Source: Morinoia aosen
Taxonomy: Eukaryota; Arthropoda; Malacostraca; Amphipoda; Talitridae
DNA length: 64,000 nucleotides
Assembly (NCBI GenBank): GCA_030386875.1
Contig: CM059560.1
Location: 27,894,183-27,958,182, forward strand
Direction of reading: 5' to 3'
The position numbers and the translations under genes are program-made. Below the pieces are notes generated by a model. It saw only the letters and a list, made by a program, of their open reading frames with translations, was not told where the DNA came from and searched no databases. Position 1 is the first letter of the stretch; each line of letters starts with the position of its first letter. This document shows, one piece after another, positions 22,980-34,000 of the stretch.

Positions 22980-24530
22980 CAAGCGTTAATACAATATTTT
23001 AAGGAAATGAAACAGGCGTTCAATAGATCGATTCAGTTATTTAAAAGAATTAAGAATCGAAAAGCCTTGTTCGAGGCATAAATTCATGATTTTTAAGGAA
23101 TTTTGATTCGAACACCTTTGTTCAGTATTTAATACTGACATGAAATAGGAACTGAATGTCGAACATGGAATAATTATCATGTTTTTATCGGGAAAGAAAA
23201 AAATACAGCAACAGAACATCATTTGACAACACTACTCTCTAGTTATGACGGGAGGTTGACGTTGGCACAACAACAGTTAAACCGTCGCAATTTTCCCGAG
23301 GTGCGTAAGATTTTTCAAGTGAAAAAATATGACCAATTTGTAAGGGTCGTACAGAAAATGTGTTCGTAACAGCTGGTAGCAGTTTGCAGCTCACAGAAAT
23401 GAGTTCTTATCACTAAAATAGGAGTTTTAGATGTAAGATCACCGGCACTGTGCAAGTTTGGATGCTTACGAAATTTATTACGCGCATATTTTCAAAGTTG
23501 TTCGATAATTAGTTCAGTTCGATATTTGATGAATTACCCTAGCTACTGCTCGATAGCCAAACTGCAGGCTGTTGTATTGGCAATATCTCAGTCGAACAGG
23601 AACAGGTTTGAAAACATTCCAACAGTGCTTCTGCGTAGTTTGGAGTAGAATTGTTGGCCCTGATCAAGGTTTCTGCCATTGAGGCCTTCTATCAAGGCCG
23701 GGACGTGATTTTCCTAAGCCCCGGATTGGCAGGATTCATGTAAATATTTCATTTGGTAAGAACTTAATAAAAGATAAGAATTGAAATAATTAAATTATGC
23801 ATCAATTGCACCATGGACAGAAAGAAGCTCTTCAGCTTCTTTCTTCACTCATTCGTAGAGAATAGTAATTTGTCTAAATCTGTTGATGGCCGAAATGTCT
23901 TCCTTGTCAACACCTTGACATGAAACAATCAATTGTTTGAATCAGAACTCACTGAATCAAAATTTATGGTAACTGAAGAAAATGATACGCCCTAATAACC
24001 TTGCTCTTTATATTCATCGCAGTCTTCACATTTATTTACAGTCTCTCAGAATACTGCAGAAGCATCCCCACCAAAGTCAGTTTTACAAAGGAAAACATTA
24101 CAAACAGCAGGAAGTGTGCCATGAGAGTAACATGTTTCTCCTCGCAGCGAGTTACTATGCCAAATTACACACAGTCTATTTTATTCAATATGTTTAATGT
24201 GAAAAAGATGCGCTCACCCTATTACGTATTCCTGTAGATACAGCACAAGTGGCTTTTAACTTTGGGCTGATGTTTTGAATCTTTCCCGTCGATGGAATTT
24301 TTGATAGGATGAATACTTCATCAGTTGAAGATTTTTACACAATCACTTCTAGCAATTCACATAACTGAAACTCCGCTAGTAGGGGCAAGTTTCACGGCTA
24401 GAGACATGCATCTTACGTAATGAAAATAGGAATTTTTTTATGGTGCAGGCTGTATTTTAGGTCCCATGTAATGTTGGCGCAACGTCGTCAAAAGCTTTGT
24501 CCTTGGCTGATACAAATATAGAGAAGATAC
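22980..24530. other. Intergenic stretch, nothing recognised
   Basis: AT-rich, with only short ORFs and no match to the repeats elsewhere in the window. Confidence 0.4.
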
Positions 24531-24812
24531 ATACATAAATATACCAGGCTTTTCCTCCTTACGGGAGGGTAGCCGACAGCAAGCCACTATCATTCATCAC
24601 TAGTCACTAGGAGGCGAGAGAGGCAGCACAGGCTGCACCTGAACTGCCCGGATCAATGGCAACCCAGCACAACCCTTTTCCACAGTCATGCCCGACATCC
24701 ATAGCTGGTTTACCACCCCCACCGCTTCATTTGTGTGCAGCCTCCCCCTGCACATGACAGGACACAATACCCCATGACAGGCGGGCAGGCTTCGAGTGAC
24801 TGCATCAAATAA

Positions 24813-25265
24813 TTACATCCTTATCCACTGCTTCCACTCACTTCTGTCCGCAGTCATGCCTCTCGCCACGTCCACAGTCAGACCCCTCTCATACAATGCA
24901 CGTTTCACCCCATCTATCCAACTCATTTTTACCAGCCGCTTATCATTCATTCTTTCAACATGCCCAAACCATCCAAGTACTCTTTCATCCACCCGCCTAC
25001 TCATCTTTCTGACAACACCCATCTGCTCTCTAACCAACTCATTCCTAATCCTATCGCTTCTTGTTACTCCAAACATTCTCCTTAAGTACTTCATCTCAAA
25101 CACATCCAGCTTCTTCCTCTCAGCTGCTCTCAACACCCTATACTCTGCTCCATACAGCAAAACTGGCACGATTAAGCTTTCAAACAGTCCCCTTTTAGCA
25201 CTCATACTCTTGCTCCGGCATTCAAAAACTTTCCTCGTTGCACCCCAATATCTTACAGCTTTCAC
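24813..25265 (-). pseudogene. LINE C-terminal domain
   Basis: A 150-residue ORF overlapping the previous one in another frame. SLIVPVLLYGAEYRVLRAAE, VDERVLGWFGHVERMNDKRL and WIDGVKRALYERG are the conserved C-terminal motifs of this LINE type. It ends about 280 bp before the 3' tail. Confidence 0.75.
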
Positions 25266-25914
25266 TCAGTCGATGCCTCACTTCTACTTCCATACTATCA
25301 TTCCCAGCCACATCCGACCTGAGGTACCTAAAATGCTCTACCTCCTCTAACACTTCACCGTTCATCCTAATATCCAGTGCTTTAAACACTCCACCTCTTG
25401 AACATCTCATCACCTTGGTTTTATTTACATTTACTCTCAACATACGCCTTTCGCACAATCTACCAAATCCTGCAACCAGTCTCCGAAATTTTTCCTCTAA
25501 ATCAGCCACAAGCGCTGTATCATCTGTGAACAACAGCTGACACACTTCCCAATTCGTATCATTTTGTCCCACCAACTGCACACCTTTTCCCAACACTCTG
25601 GCATTCACTCCTTTCACGACACCATCCATAAACAAATTATACAACCACGGCGACATCACGCAACGCTGCCTCACACCCGTCACAACTGGGAACCGCTCAC
25701 TCACCTCATTCCCTAGTCTCACACATGCTCTGCTATCATTGTAGAAACTCTTGATCGCATTCAACAGTCTCCCACCCGCTCCATACAAGCCTACAACCTG
25801 CCATAATGCCTCACGGTCCACCCTGCTCATACCCTTCTCCAGATCCATAAATGCCCAATACACATCTTTTCCTATCGCCAAGTATTTCTCATTTACCTGT
25901 CTCACACCAAACAT
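25222..25914 (-). pseudogene. LINE reverse transcriptase, catalytic core
   Basis: A 230-residue ORF. AFMDLEKGMSRVDREALW is block A (first Asp kept, the AYD part altered), GVRQRCVMSPWLYNLFMDGV block B, and LLFTDDTALVAD block C, with FTDD in place of the usual FADD. Several substitutions at conserved places fit a dead copy. Confidence 0.8.
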
Positions 25915-25947
25915 TTTATCCGCACAACCTCTACCACTTCTAAAACT

Positions 25948-26166
25948 TCATTGTTCTTCAGCTAGCCCACCATCCGTCATCACTCTCAATCTTTCAATTA
26001 AAACTCTACCATACAGCTTCCCAACGACACTCAGTAGACTTATACCCCTAGAATTACTGCACTCATACCTGTCACCTTTCCCCTTGTACAACGGAACTAC
26101 ACACGCGCTACTCCAATCTACAGGCACTTTACTAGCATCAAAACACACAGTAAACAGACGTATCAA
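25948..26166 (-). pseudogene. LINE reverse transcriptase, N-terminal palm
   Basis: VPVDWSSACVVPLYKGKGDR and SNSRGISLLSVVGKLYGRVL are the first two reverse transcriptase blocks (PLYKGKGD, RGISLL). It continues in another frame into the next fragment. Confidence 0.75.
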
Positions 26167-26637
26167 CCATTCTACAACCGCATTTTCTCGTTAATTTAGA
26201 CATTCAGCCGTGCAGCAAACCATACCTGGAGCTTTCCCATTTTTCATCATATTCAACGCACTTCTATACTTCTTATTCGACTCCTTTTCACTTCTCCAAA
26301 CACAGGCATTCTAACATCACTTCCAACTACCACTCTCGAAACCCTACCATCGTTCACGTTCAGCAGTTCCTCAAACTACCCCGCCCATCTTTTCCGCACA
26401 TCACATCCCTCCACTAGCAGCCTACCATTAGCATCCTTCACTCTTGCCTCACTCTCCACCTGTCCTTTCCTAATTCTCTTAACTTCCTTCCCAAAGATTC
26501 CTTCCTTCTCTCAATGAAGTCCCCTCCTCTCAATGAAGTCCCCTCCTAACTTCCTCCCCAACTCCACATCCGCCGCTCCCATTGCTCTCCTTGCTATTCT
26601 TCTTACTTCTTTCTTCCTTTCCCTCTACTTTTAGAAA

Positions 26638-27447
26638 TTATGCTGGCTGCCCCTTTGCCCACCCCCGCTTTCTTCTCACAGCCGCTCCTACATCTCCGTT
26701 CCACCGTTCACTCCCCTTTCTAATCCCCCCTCCAACCTTCCTTATCCCACACACTTCCCTTGTACACTCCATCAGTGAATCTTTGAATAACTTCCATTTA
26801 CCTTCCGCTCCACCAACCTCTCTTACCTTCACCCTCCCGTGTTCTACTTTCATCTTCTCCTGATACTCACACTTACGCTCAGATTCATGCAATTTGTTTA
26901 CATTTAACACCTCCCTTCCACTCCTCCTTTTAACACGTCCCCACACTCCACTTACTCTCAACTTTCCTTCTACCAAGTAATGATCCGATATCCCATTCAT
27001 CTCACCACGGTATACATGCACGTCAAGCAAACGACCAATCACTCTCCTGCTAATCAAAATATAATCCATCAATGCTCTCTCCACTATCACACCTCCATTC
27101 ACCTTCACATAAGTGAACTTGTTTACATTCCTTTTCTCAAACATACTATTCCCAATCACTACCTCATTCTCTGCACACATTTCCACCAAATATTTACCAC
27201 TCTCATTCACCCCAGCTACTCCATACCTGCCAGCGACACCATCCACCACCTCATCACCCACTCTTGCATTCAGGTCCTCCATCACCACAAATTTACAACC
27301 ATTCTCCACTCTTGCAACACACTCCGACAACTTCTCCCAAACTCCTCTCTCTCCTCCCCACTCCTCTCCGATCCCGGTCCGTACGCGCTCACAAACACCC
27401 ATGACTCTACACCCCATTTTACTCGCACCCACATTATTCTTGTTCAC
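26638..27447 (-). pseudogene. LINE endonuclease domain (C-terminal part) and linker
   Basis: A 269-residue ORF. EDLNARVGDE, NESGKYLVEMC and MNGISDHYLVEG correspond to the GDLNA, N-E-S-G and SDH motifs of LINE apurinic endonucleases; the final His of SDH is catalytic. The usual G before DLNA is E here. The linker ends at a shift near 26640. Confidence 0.75.
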
Positions 27448-27629
27448 ACCTCACCCCATTTAACTACTTTCTCTCTGATTCTTACACTCAATAATATAGC
27501 CACATCCCCTCTTATATGTCCAGATGTTCTTCCACTCACACATTCCCAAACATCATCTCACCACTGCCTTTCAACTTCGTCTCACTTAGGGCCGTACATT
27601 CATCATACATACATACATCTCAATATAAT

Positions 27630-28200
27630 GCATAGTTTCCAGATGTCAGACTAGGTAATTCGTTGACAAAATTTTACATTAAAGTCATTATGGGAGTAAA
27701 AAAACCTATAATAAAAAAGGTTAAAATTGATTTGAAAAGTTTTTGGAAATTATTTACGCTAAATTATTTTAATATTGTACTGACAGCAGAACATAAAATT
27801 TCATGGACAAAACAGTGCTTAAATGTTGCGGGATCCCTAGACGGAAACGCGGCAGCTGATGCTCTAGTGTGCGACTGAGTAACTTTACCCCTTCACCGGT
27901 GACTTATTTTGAAGAAAACGTCCCATTTTAAGCACATTTTTTCTTGGCTTGTTTAATATTTTCAGTGTTGAAATCAATGACAACTAAAAATGGCTCTGAA
28001 TAGACGCATTAACGTGTCTGCGGCTATTTTGGATAGGTTACGTTATGGATGAGTGCACTCGATCGTAGCTCTCTGAGAAAGACCAATTAGTTAAAAGAAC
28101 GAGTTAAATCGTTTGCTGTACAAGGACTAAGAAACTCAGGGATCTAAGTTAAGACGGTTGGCCAGAGCGTAAATTTGAGGAACGATTACATCCTCAGTCG
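27630..28200. other. Intergenic stretch, nothing recognised
   Basis: AT-rich, short ORFs only, no recognised repeat. Confidence 0.35.
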
Positions 28201-28206
28201 TAATTC

Positions 28207-28328
28207 TACCCAGTCTAACTTTTTCACTACCTGCATTCATGTTATTCACCGCCTAAGCGATTGAAGCGATTAAATCGCTTAGGCAGCGAAAAACATGCAT
28301 TCAGGCGGCAAAAAAGTTAGACTGGGTA
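28207..28328. mobile_element. Snap-back MITE, 122 bp
   Basis: The two halves fold on each other. The ends TACCCAGTCTAACTTTTT and its complement pair perfectly over at least 17 bp, and the centre has GCCTAAGCGATT pairing with AATCGCTTAGGC. Internal pairing is interrupted. A non-autonomous DNA transposon is the simplest reading. Confidence 0.65.
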
Positions 28329-28861
28329 ATGAAAGGCTTTTCACGTATACTCAGTCTTACGAAACATGCAGGTCTCGTCAGTGGAAATTTAAACATGATT
28401 ACGATAAATATTCACATTTCTGACAGAATTTTTCTATTGGTTGACATTACCATTCGACAACCAGTGTTACCAGTGTCCTCATTACCATTCGACATACGAG
28501 GATTGTTTCATACCAGTGTTTTTAAAGCTTTCTTTTAACATTTCACTCTTGGTTGATACATCACAAAATTCTCTCAATGAATGCATGTAACTATTTGTAT
28601 TTATTGGCACTACAAAGATGAAAAACAGTATTTCATTTTTGGTTTGCACTCTTACTACAAATAACGATAAATCCAGTGGGAAAATCCTACACTGTCAAAA
28701 AATTCGCTGTATTTATCATAAGCCATTACATTGTAACAATACGTAGTTTCTAACAGTCAACACTATTAGCATCACGGTTCTAATACACTTCGAGTTTTTT
28801 TTGCGGCAACCAATCACGAGGTGAACAAAATCTTAAGTAAAAATAAGATTTAATGAGAAGT

Positions 28862-29235
28862 TAGGCCTTCTTAACCACGAAAAGGTGACCAAAGAGGGAA
28901 AGGATGAATGAAGGTGCTATTTAGGGTGGATTTAATTAAGCGGACGCAAAATCTATGCTCAAGGTGTGTTCCCACACAAGATACACCTCGCATGGGAACA
29001 GCAAGTTAGGGAAGTGAGTTCATGAAACGAAGGAAAACTTGAAGAATAAAGTAGTTAGGTGCTGAAAACACGACAGCAGTGAACCGAAGAAAGACGGTCT
29101 TTAACAAAGCAAAAATCTCTTCTATTTAAATAAAAAGAAGACTTACCTAACTCTCAGCTTTAGATCGCAAATTTTCCCCTTCGGAGCGTGAATCCCAATA
29201 AAAACAATAGCTGCATCTCCCTGAGGGGGCTTCTA
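28862..29235 (+). mobile_element. ISR copy 4
   Basis: From TTAGGCCTTCTTAACCACG to GCATCTCCCTGAGGGGGC, intergenic between genes A and B. Same orientation as the other copies. Confidence 0.55.
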
Positions 29236-29664
29236 GAGTGAAGTTTGGAAAGTAATTCAGTGAACGTTTGGTTCAAGATGCGGAAGTGACGTAAGAAAAA
29301 ATAAATGCAATATAGAGACGAGGGGCAAATAAACAAAAAGCAAGCAAACTTACGGAACAAGCGTTATCTTGGCTGCTGTTAAAAGTAAGGTTAATTTAAA
29401 TGAATACACTTTTTGTCCCCACGACGTAGTGACATAGCGTTACATTTTGGTTGAAAAGGCCTCGTTTCCATTTTGCTCGCGCAACTTTTTCGGAGCAAGC
29501 GAGCTTTTTCGGTAATTTATAAAACTGATAAGACTGATAGAAGTTACAGGGGACACTCTCTTTCTCATAGAGATTGTATTTTACTCCCTCATTCTCTTGT
29601 TAACATTTTAAAAATTGCTTAATTGCGAGCGTAAACTGGAGCAAAAAATAAACTGGGAAAAATA

Positions 29665-29890
29665 AAAATGCACCGAGCAGTGCGTACTCTTGCAGCACGC
29701 TTACGAAATAATGAATGTATCACAGTGCCAGGACACCGTAATGCAGGACAGCCCCCGAGTGCAAGTGAGCTGATCAAGAAATTTGATACGTTCCCGAAAG
29801 TGATACTGTCGCTCCTAACGCATGTTGAGGCAGTTATCTAGCGCCCTGAGAGAGTGCGTCTAACGTCATTCTTAGAGAATAAATCCTGAA
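29665..29890 (+). pseudogene. Possible transposase N-terminal (helix-turn-helix) fragment
   Basis: Reads MHRAVRTLAARLRNNE, then PPSASELIKKFD and, after a stop, RPERVRLTSFLE. The order resembles the N-terminal domain of mariner-like transposases abundant in arthropods (an I-x-K-F block, then R-x-P-E-x-V-x-R-V-R). Weak and short. Confidence 0.3.
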
Positions 29891-30511
29891 ATTCCCATTT
29901 CAGTCAGTTCAGTAGCGATTTAACATATATATAGACAATTTACAGGTGAATAAGCTAATAAACAGTGCTACGAACTAGTGCAGAGTGTTTCAAAATTCCA
30001 TCCATCACATCTTAACAATATCCATATTATCGCTGAAGCCTACGCTACTGTGTCATTGTTATTAACAGGTATGCGACTTTCGAAGCGTTCTTCATCAATG
30101 TATCACCGTCTTGTTATTCTCTTACGTATATTTATAAGCCTTATCAAAGAAAAAATAACTTACTCAAAGGAATATATTTCATATTCTTCTCAATATTTTG
30201 TTCGACCATTAGCAAGGCTTTTATGACATCCATGTATGTTTAAAAATTGGAGGACCTTTATGATGAGATAGTTGAGAAAGCAATTTTGAACAATGTATGC
30301 ATCAAAGTTATCGTCAATTGACTTTTTCTTGTTTTCTTCGGCCTTAAATATGTGGCAGATGTTCACTGTAAAATTTCTTATGGCACATGGCGAAATTATT
30401 CAGAAAATGTATAGGACCCGCATGAACGAGAGACATTTTCAGCACGGCTGCTGAAGAGCAAATTATTCATTTTCCTCTCATGAAAGTTCCACTTCAAGAT
30501 CTTTAGCACGG

Positions 30512-30733
30512 AGATTTTCCCCGTTGGGTATAAGGGAAAGCTCAAGCACAATACCCCACTCGACCCAGGTGGCGGAAATGGGTACCTGCTTTACGGGGGA
30601 ACCGTCATGGTGTCCTATATATAGTGTTAGTTATAAGACATTTGAAAAACCAATGCTAAGATCATATGTACCAGGCTTGATTGGAAATAAAGCATCCCAA
30701 AGATGCCGATGTTAACCTTAACCTTAACCTTTA
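30512..30733 (+). mobile_element. tRNA-derived SINE, 5'-truncated copy
   Basis: Matches the body of the SINE at 22378 from TTTTCCCCGTTGGGTATAA onward with few changes; the tRNA head is missing. The tail is AACCTT repeats rather than TTTG. It ends about 80 bp from the stop codon of gene B. Confidence 0.75.
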
Positions 30734-30810
30734 GCTTTCTGTGCCACTCATAACAACCAACCTTTTCTTGTGTTCAACCTTCGTGATCGTTGAAGAAAAT
30801 TTCCAGAACT

Positions 30811-31004
30811 TCAGCTACGCTTGTTCATCACGACTTCAAAAGATTTACAAGTGTTCAACACAGCCTGCAAGTGACTGGGGTCATCGTGTTCAGTGGTGAG
30901 CGTGACGCCCTCGGGAGGCGAGATGGTGAACGCCTGCACCACAGCACCACAGATCAAGGACAGCTCCATGCGCGCCAAGGGCTCGCCAAGGCACTGGCGG
31001 TGTC
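30811..31004 (-). CDS. Gene B exon 10 (heme cysteine, C-terminus)
   Basis: 194 bp, acceptor actggcag. Completes FATGHRQCLGEPLARMEL with the thiolate cysteine, then ICGAVVQAFTISPPEGVTLT and EVVMNKRS, ending TGA at 30811-30813. No AATAAA is seen on the minus strand in the next 300 bp, where a SINE sits. Confidence 0.88.
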
Positions 31005-34000
31005 CTGCCAGTGGAGTATAAATTTTGCTTGCACACCACTTATTTCATGTAAATACGATGGAGTTATTCTTTTTGTTGCGGAAGCTTTTAAGATTGCATT
31101 AAGCGAGAGATGCAGACTACTGTATATTTGCCAAACATCAAGTTTCATCAAATCTGTGATAGGTTTCCTTAGGCTGATTGCATGATTTTTTGTCTTCTAA
31201 GTCATCATAATTGAAAGAGGATGAAGTATGAATGCTGGGAACATACTCCACAGAGCTCTTGTCTTGTATGACCACCTACTTCACTGGACGTGGGAAGAAG
31301 ATACAATATACAGGGTGTTACAGAATAAGAGGTACTAAATTGTTCATCAAATAGAAAATGGTAAAATAAAAACTTTTTGTTTCATGAAATTTTCCGAAAC
31401 AAATTTGGGTTTTTGAGATATTAACTGTTTATTGTTTTGAAGAATAAAATTCAATTACACAATTACTCGCATAACCAAATTACTGGACCTCACATTATGC
31501 CATCGCCTCTCAACGGGAATAATAACAGAGTTTTCTTAGAAGTACATACTTCCCAAGTTAGTCGAAGATCTTCCACTTGCTGTAAGAAGAAGAATGTGGT
31601 TCCAGCATGAAGTTGCCCCTGCACACTACCATATTAGTGTCCAAAATTACCTTAATGGTCAATTTTCTAATAGATGGGCCGGGCGAAATGGTTCTGTTGC
31701 ATGGCCTCCTAGGTCTCCTGACATGACTCCACTCGATTTCTTTTTTGGGGGACACATGAAGAGAGCCTTGTTTATGCTACACCCATTGAATCTGATGAAT
31801 ATCTCGTGGCCAGAATTGCAGTAGCTGCTGGTGATATTTCTAAAATGCCAGACGTGTTTTCTAATATCCGGTAGTCGTTCAAGCTAAGGTTTGAAAAGTG
31901 CACTGATGTAGGTGGAACACATTTGAACAATTTTGTAAAGTAAATTCTAAATAAATATTACGAGTAATTGTGCAATTAAATTTCATCCTTTAAAACAATA
32001 AACAGCTAATATTTCAAAAACCCGATATTTTTGAAAATTTTATAGAAGAAAAGTATTTATTTAGCCATTTTCTATTTGGTGTGTAATTTTGTACCCCCAT
32101 TCTGGAACCCCCATTATATTGAGATGATTTAGATTGAGATAAAGACTGAACAATGAACTAGACTGGTCAAATAAAACTTAAAGGGCACAAACGTGCATTA
32201 AAATAGTTCGAGAAGAACATCACTTCTATGACATACCTGTTGCGAAAGGCATGTATCCTTCCCGGGAAACAAAGTTACCTTCACCGTCCAAAAAACGTTC
32301 AGGGTTAAATTCTTTACAGTTTTCAAAAAGACGTTCGTCATGGTGGACATGGTGTATATTGCCGATCACCATCGCACCCTGTAAATAAATAAAGTCATCC
32401 TATGATTTTATAGCAGTTTGATATGAGGAGATTAATTTTGCTACGAGAACGAGCTCGAAGGAATATTAATACTTACAATACTTTAATTAACAGTCGCTTC
32501 TTTATTTTATGCCACTTTAGCAATTTCTTCATAATTTTAATAAAGTTTTAATTGAACAAAGAACAATTTAAGAAATCAAAGACTGCTAGGTTTCTCAAAT
32601 AAGTGTACTTACACATTAACTGTCGCTAACATATTGTCTTTTATTTTAATTACAGGTGTATTTAATTTATCACGGCATGACAGGAAGCAGCTTAGCTTGA
32701 AAGGGGGGAAGTTTGTTCCGAAATGTTATTGGACAACCGAAAACGAAATGGAAGGGCAAAGAAAATTCAGAACTAAATTCGCAAAACCACCACCCACGCG
32801 CCGGACCATTGCTCGTATCAGAGACAAATTTGAACAGATGGAACCGTCCAGAACGTCAACAAGAAACGGTTCGGACGACCTCGGACATCCACAAGTCCTG
32901 GAAAAGTTTATCGCGTCAAACCAAGAACAATTAGTGCATTGAAATTGCAAATTAAAAAACAATGTCGAGATATTCCTAATGACCTGTTTCGTGACGTTTT
33001 CGAATCACTCGGCGCGCGTTATCAGCGTTTTCAGGACAAGTGTGGTCATCAATTTGAACATTCGCAAACATGATTCTTCAATTACATTTTTCTTCTGTAT
33101 TCAGGGCCATTTCATTCTACACTATATTGATAAATAATATTTTTACCGTTATTCGAAGTATTTGTATACTTTTTTGAGAGACCCTTAATATAAATGTTTC
33201 GTTTGAATACACTCAACTTTTGTTTGAATGTAAATTAATTTTATTTTCAAGTTATTTGATAAAAATAGGCCCATTTGCATCCATAAACTTTGATACACTT
33301 GTGTGCGACAAATGGTTATTCGGAGAAATCATAGTGCATCTGAGTGAACTACCTTTGACCACATGTTCAAGTGATCGGGAAAGTTGAATCGCATTTCCAA
33401 GCATCGAATGGTGAATTTTTTTTCTGAAAAATGCGCTATCAACAAAATTTCGTAATGGAATATAATTATGTGGAGAAATTTTAAGATATTCCTTATTTTT
33501 TTAGTGAATTCTAAAATATTATCAAGTCATCTGAGTGATCACTACCTAGCCATGGAGATTGAAACATTTATGCGAAATAATGCTGACTTCAGGTTAGTGT
33601 GCTATGGTCGCCACGCTTGTGCGTGCTGTGTCAGCCCATGACAAAGTCAAGTGTCACAATACGTTCAATTCTGAAGTGTAATGATGACGTAATTCTGTGT
33701 ATCGGTTTCCATTCGAGATAAGTTATAAAAGTGATTCAGTTTAATTACAAAAATTTTCTAGCCGCAATAGTCCTGCGAACATGGAATTAAACTTGAAATT
33801 ATTTTCAAATATAGTCATAGACGTCATGGAGGATTATCCTGACTATCTCATTGAGGTGTTACGTGGGGTACTAGGGTATTTCAACCGTGTTGAAAAGTAA
33901 TTCTTTTATTAGAGGTCTACCATTCTATCGAATGAGGAACGCTTTCGATGCAAAGTATCGTTTCTGGGTGAAATCGACTTCTGCGGACGATCTGTAGTAA

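Larger units (their letters stand above)
24535..27622 (-). mobile_element. APE-type LINE (RTE/jockey-like), 5'-truncated
   Basis: About 3.1 kb, GC-rich with C-biased plus-strand codons unlike the surroundings. In minus order it holds the C-terminal half of an apurinic-type endonuclease, a reverse transcriptase and a C-terminal domain, broken by frameshifts. The low-coordinate end carries TATG-type repeats, and related CATACATA repeats lie at the other end, consistent with a tail plus target duplication. The clade is not resolved. Confidence 0.8.

Noticed and set aside
24796..27654. Long plus-strand ORFs opposite the LINE (for example 24796-25350 and 26980-27654)
   Set aside because: Antisense shadows of the minus-strand endonuclease and reverse transcriptase; their composition simply mirrors the LINE's codon bias.
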